From NCBI RefSeq assembly GCF_003265705.1, contig NW_020312867.1, positions 4,553,307 through 4,617,306 of the forward strand: a stretch of DNA of 64,000 nucleotides, written 5' to 3'. The notes under the pieces were generated by a model. That model saw only the letters and a program-made list of their open reading frames with translations. It ran no database searches and was not told where the DNA came from. The position numbers and the translations under genes are program-made. Position 1 is the stretch's first letter. Every line of letters begins with the position of its first letter. Source of the DNA: Callorhinus ursinus. Lineage: Eukaryota; Chordata; Mammalia; Carnivora; Otariidae. Of the stretch, positions 32,741-43,512 are shown piece by piece.

Positions 32741-33937
32741 CTTTGTTCTTTCCTTTTTCCTTCTTTCTCTGTCACCCTAAGTAACTATTTTTAGTTTCTG
32801 GTTTATCCTTCCTGTGTTTCTTTCCACAAATGAGCAGGTACCTGTGTATTTCCTTCTTATATGAAGGATGGCATACTCTAGGTACCCTTTAGTGCTTTGC
32901 TTTTTTTTACTATTTCTTGGAAGTCACTGCAGATTGATATACAGAGATCTTCATTCTTTTTTATAGTGGTATAGTACTACATTGTGTGGACGTACCATAG
33001 TTTGTTCAACTTTTTGCAATTGCAATCACAATTAATGCTTTAATGAGTAACCTTGTGTATATGTATTTTCATACTGTCAGAGGGGTATCTTCAAGGTAGA
33101 TTTCTAGAAGTAGAATTACTGATCCATAGGTAAGTATATATGTAGTTTTTTAAGGTCTTTTCCAAATTCCCCTCCACAGGGATTGTACACATTTTTTATT
33201 CCCACCAGTAATCTATGATAGTGCCTGTTTTTCCACAGCCTTGCTAACAGAATGTGTTGTCACATTATAAAATTTTGCCAGTCTGATTATGAGAAATGGT
33301 ATCTCAGTGTTGTTTTAATTTGCATTTCTTTAAATATGAATGAGTTTGAACATTTTATCATGTTTGTGGATTGTCTGTTCATTTTTCCTCCTCATTTTTC
33401 TGTTGGATTTAGATCTGTTTTCTCTCAATTTTTAAGAATCCTTTATATATTAGGAGTATTAACCCTTTGTCTGCAAATATTTTCTTCCAGTTTCTCATTT
33501 GTCTTTTTTACTTATTTATGGTGTTTTTCTTTTAACAGTTTTTATTTTTATCAAGATATAATTTACATAGCATACAATTTACCTACTTAAAGAATACAAC
33601 TCAGTGATTTTTGGATAGTCACAGAGTTGTGCAGCCATTACCACAATCAGTTCTAAAATATTTGTGTCACCCAAAAAGAAACCTCATGCCCATTAAGCAG
33701 TAACTCTGTTTTTCCCCAGTGCCCCTTTCCCCTCTAGCCCTAGCAATCAGTATTCTGCTTTTTGTCTTTATAGGTTTTCCTATCCTGAACATTTCATATG
33801 AAAGGAATCATGTAATATGTGGTCTTTTTTTTGACTGATTTCCTTCAATTAGCTTGAGGTTTTCAAGGTTCATCCCTGTTGTAGCGTGTATTAGTTCTTC
33901 ATTCCTTGCATGTTTGTATTTCCATATGAACTTTATT

Positions 33938-34133
33938 ATTTTTTAAAGATTTTATTTATTTATTTGACAGAGAGAGACACAGCAAGAGAGGGAACACAAG
34001 CAGGGGGAGTGGGAGAGGGAGAAGCAGGCTTCCCGCTGGGCAGGGAGCCCAATGCGGGGCTCGATCCCAGGACCCTGGGATCATGACCTGAGCCGAAGGC
34101 AGACACTTAATGACTGAGCCACCCAGGCACCCC
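33938..34133 (-). mobile_element. CAN-SINE, antisense
   Basis: Near-consensus copy in the L1; duplication ATATGAACTTTA on both sides. Confidence 0.94.
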
Positions 34134-35238
34134 ATTCGATATGAACTTTAATCTTGTATAATTCCACAAAATAGCTTGTTGACATTTTTATTGGTATTAT
34201 ATTATTGCTTTGAATTAATAAATTAAATTAGGAAGAACTGACCTCTTTATAATTTTGAATCATCCTAAACAAGGACAGGGGATATCTCTCCATCTGTTCA
34301 AGTCTACCTTAGTGTCTTTCAGGAGTGTTTTAAAATTTTCCATGAATCGGTTTTACACATTCCTTGTTAAACTTAAGTCTAAGTTTTCTTTTCCTTGGTG
34401 TTATTGTAAATGTGGTTTTCCTTACCATTGTGTCCTCTAATTGTTTATTAGTGCATATGAAGGCTATTTGTATGTTAATTTTGTACTCTGCTCCTTCACT
34501 GAATTCTTTTATTGCTTGTTATTTTTATCATAAGTAGTTGCATATATCTAGACACTAATATGATTTCTTATTTTTAAGCTGTTTGTGTTACATATATTAA
34601 TAGCTTTTCTTATGTTGAATTAACCTTGAGTTTTTGGAATAAATCCAACCTGGTCATAACCCAACTTTATTATGTATTGCTGAATTATGTTAGATAATAT
34701 ATCATTTAGCATTTTTGCATTTTTGCTGGTAAATGGTTTTGGTATAAAGCTTACGATATTTGCTGTGAAAGAGTTAATGTAAGATTAGAATAACCTGCTT
34801 CTTGAATGTTGGTAGAATTTTCCTGTAAAACTGGCTCTTTCCTTTATGGGAAAATTTTTCATTACTAATTCAATTTCTTAAATGTTTGTAAGACCATTCT
34901 AATTTTCTGTTTCTTCTTGAATTAGTTTTTCCCTAATCTTTTATTTCATGCTTTAGAAAAGTTAAAAGATGAGTATAACAAGTAACCTTTTATTTAGATG
35001 ACTCAGTTACCATTTTGCCACGTTTTCTATATCTATGTAGATAGATTTTTTTTTCTTTTTTTCTTTCCTGACTCATTCTCAGGGAAGTTACAAGTTTTTT
35101 AAAAATGTGCTATTCCTATTTCCTCCTTGGTTACTGATTTTTGTCTGTTTGATCTATCAGTTACTTACTGATGATGGTTATGTCTGTTTTTCTTTTGTAG
35201 ACCTGTCCACATTTGTTTTATATATTTTCATTTATTTT

Positions 35239-35433
35239 ATTTTTTTTCAGATTTTCTTTATTTGATAGAGAGAGAGGCACAGCGAGAGAGGGAACACAAG
35301 CAGGGGGAGTGGGAAAGGGAGAAGCAGGCTTCCCGCTGAGCAGGGAGCCCAATGCGGGGCTCGATCCCAGGACCCTGGGATCACGACCTGAGACAAAGGG
35401 AGACACTTAACGACTGCGCCACCCAGGCGCCCC
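35239..35433 (-). mobile_element. CAN-SINE, antisense, 317 bp before PIGU exon 8
   Basis: TTTTTTTCAGATTTTCTTTA to GCGCCACCCAGGCGCCCC. It offers a T-rich tract plus AG on the PIGU strand. Confidence 0.93.
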
Positions 35434-35750
35434 ATGTTTTTTTAGACCGTGTTATTTGGTACATAGAAGTTTAGAGCTGTTACATCTTTCTGATAAACCT
35501 TTTATCATTATGGAACATCTTTATTTTTGTAATTCTTTATACATTAAAGTTTATTTTATCTGGTAACAGTATAACTAAACTAGTTTTCTTTTGCTTAGTG
35601 TTTATCTAGCATAAGGAAATCCTTTTCAGTCCTTTGATTTTCAAAATTTTTCTGTGTCCTTTGCTTTGCTGAAGGGATCTTGAAGTTTAAGCTGATAATT
35701 TCTTTTTGTCCTTGACATCCCTAAATATACCATTTTGCCTTCTCTCCTAG

Positions 35751-35905
35751 CGGCAGTACATACCTGTGAAAGTGAAGAGCAAAGCCTTCTGGATCTTCTC
35801 TTGGGAGTATGCCATGATGTACGTGGGAAGTCTAGTGGTAATCATTTGCCTCTCCTTCTTCCTTCTCAGCTCCTGGGATTTCATCCCTGCAGTCTATGGC
35901 TTCAT
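35751..35905 (+). CDS. PIGU: PIGU exon 8 (residues 210-260, first 2 nt of 261)
   Basis: TCTCTCCTAG acceptor, GTAAGT donor. Reads [20 protein letters not shown] then [20 protein letters not shown] and [11 protein letters not shown]: a basic cytoplasmic loop, a long hydrophobic helix and an aromatic loop. Val217 differs from the Met I recall in human. Ends in phase 2, with Ile261 completed in exon 9. Antisense SINEs sit 317 bp upstream and 147 bp downstream. Confidence 0.97.
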
Positions 35906-36004
35906 GTAAGTAATGACTTCATTAGAAAACTCTGGAAGCTAATTTCTTTTTCCCAGCTCTAGCTGAAGTCAAAGTGTGAGCAACCACAGGGAGCATCTAG
36001 ACAT

Positions 36005-36412
36005 AGTGGTCCTCAAACTTCAGTGTGCACCAGAACCACCTGCAGGGCTTCTTTTTTTTTTTTTTTTTTAAGATTTTATTTATTTATTTGACAGAGAGAG
36101 AGACAGCCAGAGAGGGAACACAAGCAGGGGGAGTGGGAGAGGGAGAAGCAGGTTTCCCGCTGAGCAGGGAGCCCGATGCAGGATCCCAGGACTCTGGGAC
36201 CATGACCTGAGCCGAAGGCAGATGCTTAACGACTGAGCCACCCAGGCGTCCCCACCTGCAGGGCTTCTTAACACCCAGATTTCCAAGCCCAGCCTCTAGA
36301 GGTTTTGATTAAGTAAATTTGGGATAGGAACCAAGAATTTACATTTCTAAGTAGTTTTCAGGTGATGCTAATGCTGCTGGTCCTGGTTCTCACTTTGAGA
36401 ACCACAGGTCTA
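36005..36412 (+). repeat. MER5A-like hAT relic split by a SINE
   Basis: Left end TAGTGGTCCTCAAACTTCAG and right end CTTTGAGAACCACAGGTCTA are imperfect inverted ends; GTGATGCTAATGCTGCTGGT is the family's 3' phrase. The SINE 36053-36251 lies inside. Confidence 0.78.
36053..36251 (-). mobile_element. CAN-SINE, antisense, in hAT relic
   Basis: Duplication CACCTGCAGGGCTTCTT on both sides; begins 147 bp after PIGU exon 8. Confidence 0.94.
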
Positions 36413-37460
36413 GTGAGTGTCTTCAGTCTGGTGAGATTAAAGATCACTCTCCAGGAACATCTGAAGCAACTACAGTGTCTGCCTGGAAGGGTTTGGTTCA
36501 GTCCCCAACAGGAATGGATATATTCCTCTACTGCAAGCAGGTCTCTAACAGTTTTGAAATAAAGCCACCTCCCATGTGTCAAAGTTTTAGAGAAAATCAA
36601 AATGGAGTATGAATTCTGCAGACATTTCCCAATGCTCTCTGTGTGGTATGTGGAGGAGGATGGTCGCTGCCCAAACCTCAAGGAACTCACAGCCCAGTGA
36701 GGTGTTAGACAGTTGAACCTGTCAGGGTGAGGAAGGGATATGGAGTGGCAGACTCCCCTTTGGGATTCTGGACTGCTAATTTGTGTTAAATCCTGGCTGA
36801 GCATAACTGTTCCCTCTTCATGCTGTTCCTTAGATAGGAGTTTGTATTGCTGGCGAAAAGCTTTGCCTGTTTTTTTGCTGACCTGCAGACTGTGTTCTTT
36901 ACCTCATTTTACAGAAAAGGAAATGTAGTCACAGCAGGAGGCAAAGACGCGCCCTGGGTGGAGTGAACTCTGGTCAGTGAACTCTGACCATGAGCCACTG
37001 CATATTTCTCCCTTCTCCATGCTCCATTTATTTGCCCTTTTCATATTGTGAATTGACATCAGTTTCAGCTCTGTTTTTTTTTTAAATAAAACATTTATGT
37101 AAATTTTTAGAAGAGCCAGAATGGCAACCAATCTTTATCTGATACAACTAGACAAAAAGTTTTCCAGTGAAATCCTTATTTCTCCAATGAGATCTGGGAT
37201 CCTAGCTGGAACCTGCTGATGCTTCCGCAAGGCCCCAGAAGTCAGTGCCATGTCAGGCACTCAGTCTCTGGCTCCTGCTGTGGGGATGCAGAGCAAGAAT
37301 GGGGAGCAGTAGGATCTTTGAGCTTGCTCCTCTAGGCCAGTCTTTGGAATGCCCCCAAATAGATATTGTTTGTTTAAAACCCATTCCTCTTTTGTTACAA
37401 TCCTGGATATCTCCTAAATTTAAACATATGTATTTTAGGCAGTAAAAGAGGGGCTGGTCT

Positions 37461-37640
37461 TTTTTTTTTTTTTTTTTGACAGAGAGACAGCAAGACAGGG
37501 AACACAAGTAGGGGGAGTGGGAGAGGGAGAAGCCGGCTTCCTGCTGAGCAGGGAGCCCGATGCGGGGCTCGACCCCAGAACCCTGGGATCATGACCTGAG
37601 CCGAAGGCAGAGGCTTAATGACTGAGCCACCCAGGCGCCC
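37461..37640 (-). mobile_element. CAN-SINE, antisense
   Basis: Poly-T directly followed by GACAGAGAGACAGCAAGAC; the usual ATTTTATTTATT part is missing. Duplication AGGGGCTGGTCT. Confidence 0.92.
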
Positions 37641-37769
37641 CAAGGGGCTGGTCTCTTGATTTCTAGCCTGAATGCTGCCTCATTTCAGATCTTTGATGCA
37701 TGCCAGTTTGGTTCAGCTGATATTTGTTAAGGGTTATCATTTTCTGTTTCTCTGCCTCTTGTTTTTATT

Positions 37770-37959
37770 TATTTATTTTTATTTTTTTAATGTTTTATTT
37801 ATTCATGAGAGTCAGAGAGAAAGAGAGAGAGGCAGAGGCAGAGGGAGAAGCAGGCTTCCCGCGGAGCAGAGAGCCCGATGCGGGGCTCGATCCCAGGACC
37901 CCGAGACCATGACCTGAGCCGAAGGCAGACGCTTAACCATCTGAGCCACCCAGGTGCCC
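37770..37959 (-). mobile_element. CAN-SINE, antisense, 191 bp before PIGU exon 9
   Basis: Perfect 20-bp duplication CTCTGCCTCTTGTTTTTATT at 37750-37769 and 37960-37979, one of the youngest-looking insertions here. Confidence 0.95.
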
Positions 37960-37994
37960 CTCTGCCTCTTGTTTTTATTAATTACCTATATCCA

Positions 37995-38052
37995 GGGTGC
38001 CTGAAGAGCCCCTCACATCCTGATCTCAGTGGGGACAGTCATCCTTGGCTGC
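37995..38052. repeat. 58-bp local duplication, copy A
   Basis: Starts GGGTGCCTGAAGAGCCCCTC and ends CAGTCATCCTTGGCTGC. It matches copy B 1.1 kb downstream with three mismatches. It is not SINE sequence. Confidence 0.9.
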
Positions 38053-38150
38053 CCAGTAGTGACCAGAATCTTTAGGAGAAAACCAGGTCAGAGCAGACCA
38101 TTTATAATTTGGCTCTCTTTTTTCCCCTCCCTTTGTTTTCTTCATTCCAG

Positions 38151-38294
38151 ACTTTCTGTCCCAGATCTCACTCCAAACATCGGTCTTTTTTGGTACTTCT
38201 TTGCGGAGATGTTTGAGCACTTCAGCCTCTTCTTTGTATGTGTGTTTCAGATCAACGTCTTCTTCTACACCATCCCCTTAGCCATAAAGCTAAA
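38151..38294 (+). CDS. PIGU: PIGU exon 9 (residues 261-308, first 2 nt of 309)
   Basis: TTCATTCCAG acceptor, GTAAGT donor. Reads [20 protein letters not shown] then [20 protein letters not shown] and IPLAIKL. This is the most conserved core of the family. The stretch around residues 279-299 ([10 protein letters not shown] onward) is the segment that has been likened to fatty-acid elongases and linked to GPI-lipid recognition. The split Lys309 codon is completed in exon 10. Confidence 0.97.
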
Positions 38295-38799
38295 GTAAGT
38301 GGTTGGACCTGCTGCTTCTTTGTCCACAGAGCCATTTGTAGTCTTACAGGTGCCTGTCAAACTGGGAGCATCTGCTCTCAGTTTATGCCATCTTTGCCCA
38401 GGGGGCCTGCCCTTACTGGGCTCCGGTGCCAGGAGCCATGCCAGCAGTAGAGTCACACATGAGTACAGGATGCGCGGAGGGCGCTTTGGGGCACCCTTGA
38501 TACTTTCCCTGGCTTCGCTCTGAGCCCACAGTGCTACTGAACCCCTCCCTATTTTGCATAAGAGGAAGGGTTTTTAGTTGGAAGGTGTCTTTGGAAAAAG
38601 TGGCTCTTGTTGGGCGTCCTCCATCACTATCCCAGTGACAGTAGGGACTCAGGATGTATTAGTTGGGAGGTTGGCTACCTGCAGCTCTGTTTAATCTTCT
38701 GATGAATTTCCTTCAAAAGGCTCATCTGTGGAGCTCTCTTCTGTAGTGTAAGAAAGTGAGCATGTATTGAGCCTGGCTTTATCCCAGCCCTTTTTAGGC

Positions 38800-38985
38800 T
38801 TTCTGAAAAGTGTTCATACTCAAGCCTTCCAGCATTTCTTGGAAGTAGGCATCATTTTATTACCATCACTTCCATTTTATAGTTGAGGAATGGACATTTG
38901 GAGAAGTGGAAAAATTTTCCCAGAGTCACACAGCTAGTGAGTAGTGGAGCTGGGATTCAGACCTACGTTTGTCTGTCTCCAAACT
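38800..38985 (-). repeat. MIR SINE, antisense
   Basis: TTCCATTTTATAGTTGAGGA, CAGAGTCACACAGCTAGTGA and GGAGCTGGGATTCAGACC. Confidence 0.85.
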
Positions 38986-39117
38986 CTATCCTCACCCCCC
39001 TGCACCGTGCCAAACTCCTGAAAGAGATCACTTGTAGTAGCCCCCTGGAAATTGTTCTGTTATCCTGGCTCAGGGAAGGGAAAACAGGCTCTGACACATG
39101 GTCCAGGTGATGGTCCT

Positions 39118-39175
39118 GGGTGCTTGAAGGGCCCCTCACATCCTGATCTCAGTGGGGCCAGTCATCCTTGGCTGC
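39118..39175. repeat. 58-bp local duplication, copy B
   Basis: Starts GGGTGCTTGAAGGGCCCCTC and ends CAGTCATCCTTGGCTGC, in intron 9. The similarity stops sharply on both sides. Confidence 0.9.
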
Positions 39176-40259
39176 GGGTCCAGGGAACCTGGAAGGGAAT
39201 TTGGTTTAGTTTTCAGGAGCCTGAGTTCTCTGTTCTAACCTTGCTGCCAGTCTTCATGGCCAGTGTACCAATGCACATGGTTCCCATTCTATAAGAGCTC
39301 AGAGCTCATGCCTCTTTCCCATAACTTAGCCTTGGCCTGGCAGTCTCAGAACTCTGGCAGCCTTGCCCAGCCAAGCTCTCCAGCAGTCTGTCGTCCCCAG
39401 TCCCTGCCTTTGTTCTTGTCGGGCTTAGCCGCTGGGCTGAGAGAAGCCAGGAGCCCGGAACACCTCTCCTCATCTGCGTAGCACCTTTCATTGTCTGCAT
39501 GGGAAAGGCCACAGGTGGCTCCTGGGTAGACAACAGCAGCACCGGCATGTGACCCCCACCCACACCCACCCTGGGTTGTAGGGACAGAGGGTATGAAGTG
39601 GCCTCCCCTGCTGGATCTGAGCTCTGCTAACTCTCCGGCCCCCTGCAGTGGTTGCTTCCAGTGCCAGCTTTGTGGAAACAGAGCCCTTCAGGCCACCTCT
39701 CTCCAGACAGTACTGCGGGAGCCTCGGCTCTCCATACTTTTTGTCACTGTACTTTCGCTGGCCTTTTCATAGAAATGTTGTAGTTCTTACCAGCTACCTA
39801 CAAAGCCCACAGCCAGTGATTTGGCTTTTCTTTAGGAAGATGTTCACTGAGCTAGCTGGACCCTTCTAGAGCCTACAGGACTGTGAGACTTTGCCAAGCT
39901 GCGTCTGAAGCATTTGCTGTGTAAAACTGCTCAAGTGTTTGGGGTGTGTACATGTTTGTCTCCACATCTCAGATTGACACCCACTGAGTCACCCTGACCT
40001 TTGACCTGCAAGTCAAGAATACCATGAATCTCTGAAGAAAACCTTAATGAGCTGGGCATGCAGGTACTGTGCAGAAGTAGGCCATATGTTTGTTGTTCAG
40101 GTACAGGTGAGGAGGGCGTAGATCTGGCCTCTTCTCTTGGCTTCCTTTTAGTACTTGGACAGCTCTTGGACGAACATTGGAGATGGAGCTCTGTCCCCAC
40201 TCTTTCTGACGAGAGCTGTGATCATGCTAGGCACTCAGGAGAACAGTACTGGTGATGCT

Positions 40260-40400
40260 TAAGAGTTCTGGAGATAAGCAGTCCCACTGCTTACTAATTC
40301 ACCTACCTTCTCTGAACTTCCATTTCCTCATCTGCAAAGTGTGGTTGACGGTCCTGCCTACTTTGAGGAGTAACTGACACACAGTAGGGATCATGTGTGA
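40260..40400 (+). repeat. MIR SINE fragment
   Basis: TGCTTACTAATTCACCTACC, TTCCATTTCCTCATCTGCAA and GTAACTGACACACAGTAGGG. Confidence 0.7.
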
Positions 40401-41031
40401 TGGCACAAGGAAAGGGCCTGGGACAGAACTTGGCAGAGTGAGGGTTTAGGAAATGGTAGTCGTTATTGTTAGTTTAAGGTAATAAGAACTCCAGTTCCAG
40501 CACATTGGAGCTCAAAAGCTGCCTGCAGCAATCAGTTCTCTTTCTGGAAAGGAGCACATCATAGCTAAGGGTCCGGAGACTCCACTGACCATACTGTCAG
40601 AGAAGAGCGTCGGCAAGCAGGCACATCCTGCCCTGGGTCCGGTTGTCAAAGGGGCCTCTGGCGAGGGAGGCTGCCTGATGACTCTAACAAGCAGTCTTTA
40701 GAGCCCAATAACGAAGCTGACTTCATCTGTTTTCTTCCTCCTACGGGAAGGCCCGGAGCCGGGATGGGGGTTGGCGGGGGGATGAGCTGTTTCTCCAGTG
40801 TTTGCTGGGCCCTCCTCCACCACCACCTCTGGACGTCTCTGGGTTCCCACGGTTTTCTGCTGTGCTACTTGGTCTGGCCCCCATGTCCTTTGGGCCGCAG
40901 GGCCAGCCCCTGCCTGAAGTCTCCTGGAGAGCATTTTTGAGTTCAAGGGATGGGGTTAGGAGTCTGGGGGTGGACCTCATCCCTGACTGATCTCTCCCTC
41001 TCTGTCTGTCTGCCTGCCCCACCCGCCCCAG

Positions 41032-41156
41032 GGAGCACCCTATCTTCTTCATGTTCATCCAGATTGCTATCATCTCCATCTTCAAGTCCTACCCAACGGT
41101 AGGGGATGTGGCCCTCTACATGGCCTTCCTCCCTGTGTGGAACCATCTCTACAGAT
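41032..41156 (+). CDS. PIGU: PIGU exon 10 (residues 309-350, first nt of 351)
   Basis: A long CT-rich tract ending CGCCCCAG, donor GTGAGT. Reads [20 protein letters not shown] then [20 protein letters not shown] and R. The PVWNHLYR segment is strongly conserved in PIG-U/Cdc91 proteins. Ile322 and Leu342 differ from the Val and Phe I recall in human; both are conservative. Phase 1 ending; Phe351 is completed in exon 11. Confidence 0.97.
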
Positions 41157-41344
41157 GTGAGTATTCCCGCCTCTAAACCTCTGGTGGCAGACTCGTGTCA
41201 GCCTGGTTCCTGGATGAAACAGCTAGGGAAAAAGAAATCGATAGGCATTTGCTGGGTGTTTGCTGCACTAGCAGCACCTGGAGAGAGACAATGGCCGGCT
41301 AGGTACTACAGACTGGTGATGATGATAACAAAAAACAACATTGT

Positions 41345-41535
41345 GGGGCGCCTGGGTGGCTCTGTCGGTTGGCGGCTGCCTTCAGCTCAGGTCATGATCT
41401 CCAGGTCTTGGGAGCGGGCAAAGCAGCAGATCCAGCTGCTGGATCCAGCTGATCCGCTCACTCTCTTCCCCAACTCCCCACTCGTGCTCGCTCGTTCTCT
41501 CTCTCTCTCTCTCTCTCAAGTAAATAAATCTTTTT
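41345..41535 (+). mobile_element. CAN-SINE with altered middle
   Basis: GGGGCGCCTGGGTGGCTCTG; the usual GGATCGAGCCC part is replaced by AGCAGCAGATCCAGCTGCTG-type sequence. No clear target duplication, unlike most copies. Confidence 0.88.
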
Positions 41536-41549
41536 AAAAATGCTGCTTA

Positions 41550-41754
41550 GGGGCGCCTGGGTGGCTCAGTCATTGAGCGTCTGCCTTCGGCTCAGGTCAT
41601 GATCCCAGGGTCCTGGGGTGGAGCCCCGCATCAGGCTCCCTGCTCCGTGGGAAGCCTGCTTCTCCCTCTCCCACTCCCCCTGCTTGTGTTCCCTCTCTCA
41701 CTGTGTCTCTCTCTGTCAAATTAATAAAATCTTTTTTAAAAATTAAAAAAAAAT
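41550..41754 (+). mobile_element. CAN-SINE, full length
   Basis: Perfect 14-bp duplication AAAAATGCTGCTTA at 41536-41549 and 41755-41768; inserted at the tail of the preceding SINE. Confidence 0.94.
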
Positions 41755-41758
41755 AAAA

Positions 41759-41815
41759 ATGCTGCTTATTTTATTTCTTTTTTTCTTTTTTAAATGCTGC
41801 TCATTTTATTTCTTA
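41759..41815. repeat. Short tandem duplication after a SINE
   Basis: ATGCTGCTTATTTTATTTCT and ATGCTGCTCATTTTATTTCT occur about 33 bp apart, separated by a T-rich spacer. Confidence 0.8.
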
Positions 41816-42016
41816 AAAGATTTTGTTTTTTGAGAGAGAGTGAGAATCAAAGAGCAGGGGGAGGGGCAGAGGGAGAGAATCTTAAGCAGACTCCCTGCTG
41901 AGTACAGAGCCCGACAACGACTCGGGGCTCTATCCCAGGACTCATAAGGTCACGACCTGAGCTGAAGAGCTGAAACCAGAAGTCCGATGTTTAACCGACT
42001 GAACCAGCCAGGCGCC
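41812..42016 (-). mobile_element. CAN-SINE, antisense, older subtype
   Basis: TTAAAAGATTTTGTTTTTTG to GAACCAGCCAGGCGCCCC. Confidence 0.88.
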
Positions 42017-42029
42017 CCCAAATAACCAC

Positions 42030-42220
42030 CATTTTTTGAGCACCTACTCGGTAGCTACCTGGCCACTGTGGTTCTAAGAGTGTTATGGGCATTAGGTCAG
42101 TTTATCTTCACAGCAGCCTTGGTGGGAAAATATCACCATTTTGCAGATGAGAAAACTGAGGTACAGAAAGGTAGAGCCACTTGTTCAAGGTTATGTGATA
42201 GGTAAGTGGAAGGGCTGGCC
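42030..42220 (-). repeat. MIR SINE, antisense
   Basis: TTTTGCAGATGAGAAAACTG, AGGTACAGAAAGGTAGAGCC and TTCAAGGTTATGTGATAGGT. Confidence 0.83.
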
Positions 42221-42231
42221 ATGAGCTTCTA

Positions 42232-42402
42232 GCTAGTGCTGTCCAGTAGGACTTTTCTGTGATGATGGAAATGTCCTTTATCTGCACAGTCCAATAAAAT
42301 AGCCACTGGTGTGATTCAGAAACTCAATTTTTAATTGAAATTTATTTAAATTTAAGAAGTCACACATGGCTGGTAGCTACCGTATTGGACAGTGGAACAC
42401 TA
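42232..42402 (+). repeat. hAT-type DNA transposon relic with inverted ends
   Basis: Left AGTGCTGTCCAGTAGGACTT and right CCGTATTGGACAGTG are inverted repeats; CTAG-containing flanks (TTCTAGCT, ACTAGACC) suit the hAT 8-bp target preference. Confidence 0.7.
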
Positions 42403-42579
42403 GACCTTGGGCTTTGAACCATTTCCCAGCACTGCACCTAAATGTCCACAGAAGACAGATGGCAACACTGCACGGCTGCCTGCTCCGAAAACCCCTTCAG
42501 CTCTAACCATCCCCCTCCCCCTGCTTCCTAGGCCCCCAGGATTTTCCTCAGTTGGACTCTTAGCCCTCTGTGAGGGCTC

Positions 42580-42700
42580 TTTACAGTGTAATGGGCTTCC
42601 TGAGGGTAGGCTGATGATTCACTCACCTCTGTGTCCCCAGCACCCAGGATCAGACCTGACCCACAGCTCAGCAGGTATTTCTGGATGGGTTTTTTCAGCC
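42580..42700 (+). repeat. L2 LINE 3' fragment
   Basis: ACCTCTGTGTCCCCAGCACC and CTCAGCAGGTATTTCTGGAT. Confidence 0.55.
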
Positions 42701-43314
42701 TCTCTAATAAAGAGGCAGTGTCAATGGCCAACACCACTTGATTCTCTAAACTAAAATAGGAAGGGAGCTGTGGAATTTTCCTTGCCTACAGTGGGTGCCC
42801 GGCAAGATGTCAAGAATGAACCTGGGGAGGGCAGGCTTCAGAGGAAGTAAATCTTTGTTATTATTTGGGGCTGTCTGGGTGTCAACCAGGAAGTGAAACT
42901 GACCAGCTGCTAGAAAGAAACCTACCTGTAAGTCGGGGCCTCTGAGCGAAGGTAAACAGCAGAGTGGGCGGGCCAACCCTAGACTGCCCTTGCAGGTGGT
43001 GACCTGTGGGGCGGTGACCAGTCTAGCCTGCCTGGGAGAAGGAAGTGGCTGGTGTCTTCTGCCTGTGACATCCTCATTGCACAGATAAGAATCACCCAGT
43101 CCAGCGGGTTTATAGTCAGCCTGGTGCCCCTCAGCAGAGTGGCCAGTGACAGGTCATGAGGCCACCAAACATGTCAGCATGCCCCAGATTGTGACAGGGT
43201 GGGTCTTGGGTACATTGATCCTCTTTCCCCAAAAGTAGAGTCATTGTTTTCTTAGCTGGCTGTTCCACACGGGGCACCTCTTGCTCTTGGTTAATCCTTC
43301 ATCCCGTATTCCTG

Positions 43315-43512
43315 AACACGGCCTGGAGCCAAAAAGACTTGAATTTGGATCCTGGCTTTCCCATTACTAGCTATCTGTTTTTAGGAAATTCATCAAACCT
43401 TTCTGAGTCTCTGGGTTTTTAATCTGTCAGATGGGGAGAATATCTTCCAATGAGTGTTTTAAGTTTGAGAAAGATTATATGTAAAGAGCGCTGCAGTTAT
43501 CGCTGGCAATAA
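43315..43512 (+). repeat. MIR SINE
   Basis: GGCCTGGAGCCAAAAAGACT, CCCATTACTAGCTATCTG, AATCTGTCAGATGGGGAGAA and GCGCTGCAGTTATC. Confidence 0.82.

Larger units (their letters stand above)
32760..35700 (-). repeat. Antisense LINE-1 debris
   Basis: Starts with 3'-region phrases (GAGAAATGGTATCTCAGTG, AATTTGCATTTCTTTAAATA), then ORF2-type sequence read backwards (TTTGGAATAAATCCAACCTG, TCAAACTAGT-like and GCTGAATTATGTTAGATAAT). Full of stops; not coding. Interrupted by SINEs at 33938 and 35239. Confidence 0.7.
23915..35750 (+). other. PIGU: PIGU intron 7
   Basis: 11.8 kb. It holds 11 CAN-SINEs, a MIR, and from about 31.6 kb a long run of antisense LINE debris. 26640-27450, 27725-28150 and 29940-30850 show no element I can name. 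No gene was detected. Confidence 0.9.
35906..38150 (+). other. PIGU: PIGU intron 8
   Basis: 2.2 kb containing a MER5A-like DNA-transposon relic split by a SINE, two more antisense SINEs and one arm of a 58-bp local duplication. 36412-37460 otherwise shows nothing recognisable. Confidence 0.9.
38295..41031 (+). other. PIGU: PIGU intron 9
   Basis: 2.7 kb with no CAN-SINE. It contains two MIR relics and the second arm of the 58-bp duplication. 39190-40250 and 40400-41031 appear to be unique sequence without a gene. Confidence 0.9.

Noticed and set aside
33252..33590. 112-codon hydrophobic frame on the plus strand
   Set aside because: T-rich antisense LINE-1 sequence gives Phe/Leu/Ile-rich peptides; not a membrane protein gene.
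36358..36804. 148-codon open frame on the minus strand
   Set aside because: It overlaps the MER5A-like transposon relic and plain intron; no homology seen.
42232..42402. Active DNA transposon
   Set aside because: Inverted ends are decayed, there is no transposase frame, and it is under 200 bp: an old non-autonomous fossil.
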